64,000 nt of DNA from Branchiostoma floridae. Lineage: Eukaryota; Chordata; Leptocardii; Amphioxiformes; Branchiostomatidae. Each line of letters opens with the position of its first letter. The stretch's first letter is position 1. The stretch lies in NCBI RefSeq assembly GCF_000003815.2, contig NC_049996.1, positions 12,345,525 to 12,409,524 on the forward strand, written 5' to 3'. The notes under the pieces were generated by a model. It worked only from the letters and a program-made list of their open reading frames with translations. It was not told where the DNA came from and searched no databases. The translations under genes were made by a program, and so were the position numbers. Shown piece by piece: positions 56,201 through 64,000 of the stretch.

Positions 56201-58805
56201 AAACCAAAGAAGCAAACAAAAACAAAATATAAGATAGCGTTACTTGGTCAGTTCTAGGAACCCACAGTTGTATAGTTTGTATATGTCTTTCGACACTTAT
56301 CATCACATTTCTGCATTACGTCGTAATGTTTTGAACTCTGTCCTTGGTGCTGAATGTGATGCCCCATCAGAAAAATCTTGCACTATGAATTAGAAAAAGG
56401 GGTATGGAAATAGAAACGCCAAATATAGGAGAAACATGAATTCGTATACGTGCGATATTCGTTTTCATGATAAGGCGGTTCACAGGTTAAAATGCGCCTT
56501 CGCAGCGTGATGCATTGTGGGTATCATTCAAAGTTGAAGGCATGGTCCGGACGAGGACTGTTGACCTATTACCCACAATGCGCCTCGCTGTGCATGCGCA
56601 ATTGAAGCCGCGAAGTTCCTTATTAATTGAACCTTAAGTATGCTATTTTCAGGACACAGGACTTGACCAATCAGTGAACGTGATCATACTGTCGGATCAC
56701 GGCATGGCCTCCTTACCTGACTACAGTGCCACTAGCGGATACATCAGTCTAAAAGACTACGTAGATGTCAACGACCTCAAGAAACCAACGCTGTACTCCG
56801 ACATGCTTGTCCACATCTGGCCAAAGGACGGACTGCTAGAAAAGGCATGATTATTAGTTGATTTATTAGTTGAAGTGTATTTTTGGTAATATGACAAAGA
56901 TAAAGACTTCTTAATACGTTTTGTCTAGCCTATACATGATACATAAAAGACGTCATTTTTACCAATTATGCAATCCACATTACGTGGTTGTGATCGACAA
57001 GTTGCAATTCATGGGTAATCTTCCTGTTAGCGTTTTAACTCTGTGCCCTTTCTTTGTAAAACCGCAGCACTCTCTAATATATGACCGTTCATAGCCCCAT
57101 TTCTCATAATTCACATTCCCATTCTTCAATGCTAAAAGAGTGCCTCATAAACTGAAACTGTTTTGTTGCCCTTGGTGACTTCAGGTTCACTCCGATCTGT
57201 TAAACGTGCCCCACTCCATTGTCCTGAAGAAAGAGGAAATCCCGGAAGACTGGCACTACAAGCGTGGGAAATACGTCCCGCCACTGCTGCTTGTGATGCA
57301 ATACCCTTGGCTTGTGTTCGAGGTTCGTCGATTCAATGATAAAACAGTATTGTGCTAGCCGGTGCTCATGGGTGCTGCCATGTTGGCAGTTGACGTCATC
57401 CAGTCGCCATCTTGTTTCCGACATCTTGTTTCCGATTCTGGTCGTGACGCCATGGCTGCGTTGATGTCGACTTTTGTTATAGTGTGTACATGTCAACTTT
57501 GTCTTTGATTTAAAAAACCAAGTTGAAAAACCGACTGCAAAATTATCTAGCTTGAACTACATACGAACATGTGATATGTCTATTATATACATGATATGAT
57601 GAATACAGCGAAATGAATACCTGAATCTTGATAAAGTACGATAAGGAGATAGATCAAACCACTCTCCGTTCCTTTTCGCAACATCTATGTATGAAATATT
57701 CTGCATATTTTGGGATCATTTTGAAAAGGAAAGTGAGTTATAAGAAGTGAGCATAGACCAAACATTATCAAGTAGCAAACATTTCATTTTTGAATCATGG
57801 TTTATTGACGAACCCTGTTAAACGACTTGCATTACAAATAAACGATTTTCCCATGTAGGACGCTGCCATACCCTGGACCTGGGATAACGCCACTCAATTT
57901 CCACGGGGCAGTCACGGCTTCAGCAACTCCAGAATGGACATGAAGGGCGTCTTTATGGCGTTTGGGCCAGGTATTGTTCAGAATAAGCCAGTTCGCAGTT
58001 TGAACTGGGCATGCGCGGTGAGATACATTGTGGGTAATCTGTCAAATTTGATGACCCCTAACTTGTCTAGGTCCAGATGTGTTTCGTTTGTGTATCAGGG
58101 CCTTCAACTTTGACATATTACCCACAGTTAATGCTGCTGCTGTACTGCGCAGTTCAAACCACAAACCAGCTTATACCAACCTCTATGCAGTATGATTGGG
58201 ACAGGTTGAGTATTAGCAAGGAGGTTTAAAGTCGATTTTAAACCTCTTTGGTACTAGTATTAGATAGGACGGTGCCCTGATGGTAGCTCGGTTACTCGTC
58301 GCTGCCATATATATATATATATATAGATACACTGGAATGAAATGGAACTTTGCTGAATTGACCCGTCCACTTCCGGCACGTGACGTCAGAGACATGTAAC
58401 TGCATCAGCATGCCGTATGGTGCCAGGTAACCTATGTCTACCCCCGTCTGCGCCACATTCGTTTTGCCCAAGGTGTTTGTAAGGTATTTAAATATGCCGT
58501 CTTCGAAATGTCTCCTCTTTAACTGAAAGCTATAAAACGTTTTTAAAAGAAACTGTTCCTCTGTTTCAGATTTCCGAAAAGGCTACGAAGCGGGGGCGAT
58601 AGACATTGTGGACGAATATCAGTTGATGTGCCGTTTACTGGACATCATCCCCCTCCCCAACAACGGGACGTGGTCCCGGGTGGAAGGCATGTTGTTGGAC
58701 GGCGCCATTTCCGGCACTGTGTCCCAACATGCTTGCGTTGTCTCGACTTTCGTTATCGTCCAGTTTATGTCGATCTATTTCAGTGTTTATTGTTTGCTCT
58801 ATTAG
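53261..58805 (+). CDS. ENPP6-like ectonucleotide pyrophosphatase/phosphodiesterase, 9 exons
   Basis: Exons: 53261-53379, 53772-53884, 54683-54862, 55519-55690, 56060-56141, 56653-56844, 57185-57322, 57859-57970, 58570-58805; 447 aa, frame continuous. Signal peptide 1-22. The NPP active-site set is complete: Asp31 (LVDGLR), nucleophile Ser68 (AKSYPNYYSIMTG), Asp190 and His194 (VDIWGHR), Asp237-His238 (LSDHGM) and His351 (GSHGFSN). A Ser nucleophile in SYPNYY, and the MTGNYM and YYWPGC contexts, point to ENPP6, a choline-specific glycerophosphodiesterase. A hydrophobic C-terminus (about 424-447) suggests a GPI anchor. Intron 6 appears to use a GC donor (AAG|GCATGA). Likely an extracellular lipid-choline phosphodiesterase; substrate by analogy only. 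Confidence 0.92.
56478..56635. mobile_element. Fold-back/MITE family 2 copy in ENPP6-like intron 5
   Basis: The left arm has 'gcagcgtgatgcattgtggg' and caaagttgaagg; the right arm has 'cctattacccacaatgcgcc' and catgcgcaattgaag. The arms pair imperfectly around a spacer of about 30 bp. Confidence 0.7.
57980..58180. mobile_element. Fold-back/MITE family 2 copy in ENPP6-like intron 8
   Basis: The left arm 'gtttgaactgggcatgcgcg' plus gtgagatacattgtgggtaa pairs with the right arm 'catattacccacagttaatg' plus actgcgcagttcaaac. It is the most complete copy of the family in this window. Confidence 0.7.
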
Positions 58806-59587
58806 TTACTAAATATATTGCAGTAAACAATTTTATTTAGGCCCTCAAACAAAGAGTTTCACATCAATTTTTAGAAAATCGACATATTTTGGACGAATGT
58901 CAACACTCTCTTGCACGCATAACTATTTCAAACTTCTACTTTTTTTAACCACTCTGCGCTACGAGATTCTTATGTTTTGATACAACTGTGTGTCCTTGTG
59001 ATGAATTGATTCAAACATTTTCGTCTATGTTTTTTTTAGCATTAATAGCACAAATGTCATCAATAAAAATCAAGTTTATGTGTTATGTTGTGCTATATAA
59101 CTCAATATTACACATTTGAATTTTGTCTATACTTAGTATCTGTAAGTTCAATTTTACTGTAATGCGTTTGTATCCACTGTGTGTTTATAGTTGCGGAAGA
59201 CTTTATAAGTCATGTACGTGGATATTAAGTTCTAATGTGATCAAGTATAAGAACTATACATGAAGTAAGACTACGATGTCAAAATGAATTTTCGCTGATG
59301 CTAGTGATTGTACATGTAGCTATTGAAATACATCTCCGAGAGTCAAAAGCAAACCGGTACTGAAGAGAGTGCTGTGACGTCAGTAAATCCAGGCAAGCTC
59401 AAGTTACATAAATCAACAGTGGGTAGTGAATTCCTATCCAAAATCGGGCAAAAATTAATGAGCGTGCTAATGTCATCCATAGAATTTACTTGCTGTGGCC
59501 TAAGGTCATTTACTAGTAAGTAAGGTCAGCTCTTTAAAGCTATAGAAGGCAGGGCTACTAGAGGTCTGCGAAGGAGTACTTATATCC

Positions 59588-59691
59588 TTATAGCCTGGTT
59601 ACCAAACCCCAGCCCGATCTCAAAGTATATATCGTGCAGGATAGATTTTTTTGGGGATCGGGCTGGGGTATGGTATCCAGGCTATAGCTAG
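59588..59691. repeat. Long inverted repeat (MITE-like hairpin)
   Basis: The left arm 'agcctggttaccaaacccca' then gcccgatc and the right arm 'gatcgggctggggtatggta' then tccaggct are nearly perfect reverse complements of about 35 bp around a 35-40-bp loop. Confidence 0.8.
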
Positions 59692-60287
59692 AGTACTTCG
59701 AGTGTTGTCTTCCTTTCCCGAGTGGTTGAGCTGGAAACATATGAGTGCCACAACCTTTCGTCGATCCTCTTGATCTTTAATATCAGACAAGAACTCTGAG
59801 AACTCCCCACCGTTTGATGCATATTTGTCTGTTATCATTGACCAACAGACAAATGCGTTTTGTAGTAGAATGTATGCACGCGCGCTAGTATCCTAATCTG
59901 TACAAGCAGAGGTTAGTGGGGAAAATCGTGACCTATTCCTTTATATATGCTGTCTTTTTTGTCATCTATCCCAGCAATCTCCATTTGCATACTGGGGCAA
60001 AAGGAGATTGCTACTCTACCTTATATATATTGATAGACCCAATAGAGATCCAAAGATCTACTCGGAGATTAGCCTATGTAACAATAACTCATTGAGGTAT
60101 TAATTTATTCGTTCATTTGTCGTTTAGGCTTTGCTTGTTTCGTTTTGTTTTTGAATCTTCGATATGATAACCACTACTGAGAGTCAAACAGAAGCCTGGA
60201 TGACGACTGACAAAAAAAAACGTTTACCATCAACCCAATGTGCATTACCAATAACTGAATAACGCAAAAAGCCTATAACGTTATGCC

Positions 60288-60342
60288 GTAAATACCCTTT
60301 TTATCCGAACCGTCATTGTCGGATGGGATAAAAAGGGTATTT
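60288..60342. repeat. Short perfect-arm hairpin
   Basis: 'taaatacccttttta' followed by tcc pairs with gga followed by 'taaaaagggtattta', with about 20 bp between. It looks like a very short MITE or its footprint. Confidence 0.75.
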
Positions 60343-61073
60343 AGACACTGACTCACTGGGTTAATCCACATTGTAAAGCCTAAAGTCTTTGCCTATTTTT
60401 GTTGTTTCGTTTCTCACTCAGTCCTTAAATACTAGCAACGCTAAGCTTAACAAGTTACATAAATACTGTACTCGCAACTGTGGGGAAAGCCAATGTATAT
60501 TTTGCTCTAACAATAATGTTAGGTGTTTCAAGACACGTCTTTCTTTAAATATTAAAGAATCCCAGCAGTTGTCGACAGTTGTGGGCGTGTCTTATGCAAA
60601 TATGACAATCAAACAAACAAAAGCCTTTCTGTCCATCCCTGATCACCCCTCGCCCTCTCCGGAACACAACACTAACACGTGAAGAGCTGGCTTCTATCCA
60701 TGCACCACTGTGCGTGTACCGCAGTACAACGTAACGATGCAAAAAAATAATAAAGAACACCATATTACATCATATAACTCAATGTACATACAAAAATTGA
60801 CCATATGTATATGTTAAACTTTATTTTTGAATTTTAAATGGCACTGCATTGATGCATATATGGGTTTTTAGCGAATATTCGAGTGAATGCCAGTATTTGG
60901 TTGGATGCGGTATCATGAGACAAGCCCCGTGTAACCCGTATCACGTGATTCGCTTCTTTATCATATAAACCAACTGACGTGCCCAACTTTTCATTATTTT
61001 CGAGAGCTGTGAGGAACAGACTGTGCTCGTCAGGCCGTCAGATCTTCCCACAAAGTCCCACGAACAGCAGGCC

Positions 61074-63000
61074 ATGGCGATCGAGTGCTGTAAGAGCTTC
61101 GTTCTCCGTTTGACCGCTGTTGTTCTCATTTTGACAACAGGGGTCGTAGCAGCGCCTTTCAAAGGTAAGCTTCCGGGTGGACCTTATTTTAGGGGTATCC
61201 GTTATTCTACGTCTCGTTTTGTAACTTTTTGTTAAATAGAAGGTGATAAAACAGCCCTTAAATTTAGTTCACAGAAATGAGAAGAAATCGGAAGTGAATC
61301 GTAGTTTGTTGATGTTTTAGATAAAGAGAGGCAGGCCCGAATTATCGCGATTTGTTTACAAAGCGGTTCGCCCAACATCTAGCTACCGACAGGGGGCCAA
61401 ATTATCGCCCCCAATTAACAGCGGAGTTTCTCACTTTCTATAAGAACGGGCTAAGAGTAAGACTATCCAAACAAGTTTTACTTCCGTTATCAACGTCATG
61501 CCCATGCGTTTGAGAATTTGTTTTCCCGCCTATTTGTCGTGCTTCATGAATTTCTTTGTTTGTTACATAATTGGACTCTCCCCCCTGGGGAGTTGTCTTA
61601 TGATCATCAGCTGATCGACAAATGTCACGTAGACCAATATTTTGGCGACGTCTCATGGACGGAGCCCATAGATTAATATATCTCACCTTCCAACGGGAAC
61701 TTGGAAAGTCATGCACGAAAACACATCCTTGTTAAAGTGTAAATAGTCTATTTCAGAAAATTTCTAGCCTGGTGTCCAGTCATAGTACAGCTCCCAAGTC
61801 TCTTCTGTCCTCACCGCAAATAGGCTGTGAAACTTGTGCAATTTCTTTTAAAAAGTACAATTATAATAGAAGTATTACATTATGGCAATAATAAAATGGT
61901 CTTCCCTCTATTCTTTTTGACAACAATGAGTCAATGGACCATGGCTTAACGTCCCTTTTAAGGACTGAGACCCTTTCCAATAACTTGCATGTCATGTAGA
62001 TGACACAGTCAGAATTGGAACTTACGACCTCTGGTCCAAAGTTAGGGTCACTATATTAAAGCCCTGGACTATGGACGTATGTACATGTAACTGTATTAAG
62101 TTGTTGTTGTTATTTTTACAGCATATGACAAAGACCAGGCGTCCCTACGTTTCATGGTGCTGGGGGACTGGGGAGGGCTCCCAGCCTACCCCTACAGGAC
62201 AGGGGTGGAGAAGGATGTAGCAGCCAGGATGGGGAAGGTAGCGGAGACCATGGACTACAAGTTTGTCCTGGGCCTGGGGGACAACTTCTACTTTGATGGC
62301 GTACAGAACGAGTTCGATAAAAGATTCCAGGTACGTATATCGAAAAATAATAGTTTAAACATTTTATATGCTATTCCTGCATAGAAAGTTAAAGTCTTAC
62401 TAAGAAGTTTTCGATCAGTTCTCTGATCCTGCTCAAGTTGAGATGACCTGAAGCGTGTCATGTGACCTGAACAGGAAGGGTGACATCAGCAATTGGTCAA
62501 ATGTAAGAAGTTTACTTTGTGTGCGGAATCGAAGTAAAATCTTTGTAAGCTCAATCACTGTTTCATTTGAAATCCATTACACATTACAGTGATTTTGTAT
62601 TTCAAAGTCTCTTCAGTTAAAGGTGGCAATTTTGTAGGGCCAGTTAACCGTATAATCAGTTCTGTGTAGTTCATAGCCAAAGTGCTCAAATTTATCATCA
62701 AATGTAATTGGTGCATTCGATGTTAGCACTAGAATTTAGTGTACAGCAAAGTCAGCCTCCCCAAATAACGTAATACATAGACACTGCCTTTCTAAATTTA
62801 TTGTTGACAGTGCAAACTCACCACAATGACAGACTCACAGTGTACTTGAAAACTTTTTCACAGGAAACTTTTGAGGATGTCTTCACAGCGAAGTCATTGG
62901 ACATTCCCTGGTACTTCATCGCTGGCAACCATGACCACAACGGCAACGTCTCGGCTCAGATAGCGTACACGAAGAGGGCAAATAAGAGGTCAAATAAATG
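61074..63000 (+). CDS. Purple (tartrate-resistant) acid phosphatase, 5' part, cut by window end
   Basis: Exons: 61074-61164, 62122-62330, 62864-63000, in frame, giving the first 145 residues plus two bases of the next codon. A signal peptide (about 1-27, ending VVAA) is followed by the metallophosphatase motifs: Asp46 in VLGDWGG, Asp84 and Tyr87 in GLGDNFYF, and Asn122-His123 in AGNHDHNGNVSAQIAY. The D-38-D and D-3-Y spacings match mammalian TRAP (ACP5), with Tyr as the Fe ligand that gives the purple colour. The enzyme hydrolyses phosphate monoesters in lysosomal or extracellular acid compartments. The His-containing C-terminal motifs (GHxH) must lie beyond 64000. The last donor is TG|gtatgt at 63001. 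Confidence 0.93.
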
Positions 63001-63204
63001 GTATGTTGCTATCACTCTTACTGGTGCACATGTTACTATTGTTAGTTCTCATTTTTCTCTTGTGGTACTTATGTAGAATAGCAAGCAAATTTCCAAAGTG
63101 ACAAATCAGGACTGGCACAAAAGTGTTTGTTCGAGCTTGCATAAATTGTCCTTCAAATTTCAAATGTTAGGACAATGTTGCCTGTGCACTGAAATGCTGC
63201 AAAC

Positions 63205-63708
63205 ATTTGGGTTTGTTTTGGCATCCGTCTGTCTCGGAAGACAATGGTAGGCAGACAGGGTGGGTTTTAAGGCGACCTGTCCGCCTGGCCTGCACTTTTT
63301 AAGGTGAAGGAGGGGTGTGCACTTCCTTCTCCACCACCCTCTCGTCCACTGGCGCACCAAGTCCTACAGGGCCCCAGCAGATGCAGGTTTGTTATTTGGA
63401 GTTTCCGTCTCCTAGGAGGACTTCCGACCAAGGATGTAAGGGGTTCCTCCTACCCCTGACTCGTGTGTCATGGCGGGTGCGTCATGCCCGAACATGCCCC
63501 TATGGCCTGTCACCACAACAAAGGCCTGTCACTGCCACTAGCCGAAGCTATGTACTCATTTACACCTGAGTTAGGTGAGGAAAGTCGTGTAAAGTGCCTT
63601 TCCCAAGGGCACAAGATCGGTGACACGGCAAGCGGATTTGAACCCGGGACCTCTCGGGCCTGAGACCAACGCGCTCCCGATCGTGCCACGCGGTCCCACA
63701 ACATTTGG
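63205..63708 (-). mobile_element. tRNA-derived SINE in TRAP-like intron 3
   Basis: On the minus strand the head has a box A-like TGGCACGATCGGGAGCG and box B GGTCCCGGGTTCAAATCC, then the shared 'gtgcccttgggaaaggcact'. The body may extend left to about 63205, where repeat-like sequence starts ('ccgtctgtctcggaagacaa'); that boundary is uncertain. Confidence 0.7.
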
Positions 63709-64000
63709 GTACAAGTGGTTTAAGGGACAAAGTACAAAGGCCAAATCTTGGTTGAGTTGTTGTCTCATGATGCAAAATAGAGATTTCTTCAAAGCATGGG
63801 TGGTCACTATAGACATGAATGTTAATGCTTGTGTCAATGGGAAAAATTACTAGGGACGAGTAAGACTAAAAAGTGGTTGCATTGGGTAGGTGGTTCATAG
63901 TTAAAGGTGGCAACTATTTAAGGTTTGACTGTGTATCATGTGCATCTTCTTTGGGTAGTTTTAAAGAACGCTTGCAGATAGATGTGCAATGGTTAGGTGT
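63709..64000. other. Intron sequence at right edge
   Basis: No fourth TRAP-like exon was found before the window ends. The sequence is ordinary AT-rich intron. Confidence 0.5.

Larger units (their letters stand above)
58806..61073. other. Intergenic region between ENPP6-like and TRAP-like genes
   Basis: AATAAA at 59062-59067 is a likely poly(A) signal for the ENPP6-like transcript, 257 bp past its stop. Two hairpin repeats lie at 59588-59691 and 60288-60342. No coding gene was recognised. CATATAAACC near 60962, about 110 bp before the TRAP-like ATG, is a possible TATA box. Confidence 0.5.

Noticed and set aside
63315-63853. Small frames on both strands at the right edge
   Set aside because: They fall in SINE and repeat sequence within the TRAP-like intron.

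Overview
The window is eukaryotic genomic DNA. It has GT-AG introns (one GC-AG candidate), tRNA-derived SINEs, MITEs and microsatellites. The gene content is animal: a Bcl-2 family protein, a mitochondrial-clan cytochrome P450, a secreted PKDCC/VLK-type kinase, three receptor tyrosine kinases, two laccase-type multicopper oxidases, an ENPP6-like phosphodiesterase and a purple acid phosphatase. A vertebrate-like gene set, small introns, lineage-specific tandem expansions and abundant short transposons best fit an invertebrate deuterostome. I think a cephalochordate (amphioxus) is most likely, but this is inference from gene families, not a database match.

Layout. 0-0.5 kb: Bcl-2-like gene (minus). 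2.1-18.0 kb: a complete 10-exon P450 (plus, 528 aa). Its 7th intron is 11.1 kb and holds a striking repeat array: four copies of a 661-bp module H and seven copies of a ~1.13-kb module B, ordered H-B-H-BBB-H-BBB-H. Inner H copies are flanked by TTAA and the whole array by TTCAA. 18-23.5 kb: gene-poor DNA with a MITE and a fold-back element. 23.6-26.1 kb: PKDCC-like kinase (5 exons, plus). 26.7-38 kb: three receptor tyrosine kinase paralogues, each with an uninterrupted coding region (RTK1 minus; RTK2 and RTK3 plus). Each has a cadherin-like domain, a variable region, EGF, Ig, two EGF, one membrane segment and a tyrosine kinase. 38.4-52.4 kb: two tandem nine-exon multicopper oxidases (minus) with C-terminal membrane anchors. 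53.3-58.8 kb: ENPP6-like phosphodiesterase (9 exons, plus). 61.1 kb to the right edge: 5' part of a tartrate-resistant (purple) acid phosphatase gene.

Functionally this is a set of neighbours, not a pathway. Most predicted products are secreted or membrane proteins: receptor kinases, extracellular kinase, ectoenzymes and membrane-tethered oxidases. The P450 would act in mitochondria and the Bcl-2 protein on intracellular membranes. The receptor and oxidase clusters are young tandem duplications showing gene conversion (a 120-bp identical tract in otherwise diverged exons), decayed exon copies and a duplicated promoter/first-exon block left without its own coding sequence.

Exon boundaries were read by hand from splice consensus, reading-frame continuity and paralogue comparison. 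No expression data or searches were available. The 100-N gap at 14416-14515 lies inside the repeat array, so the copy number there is uncertain.
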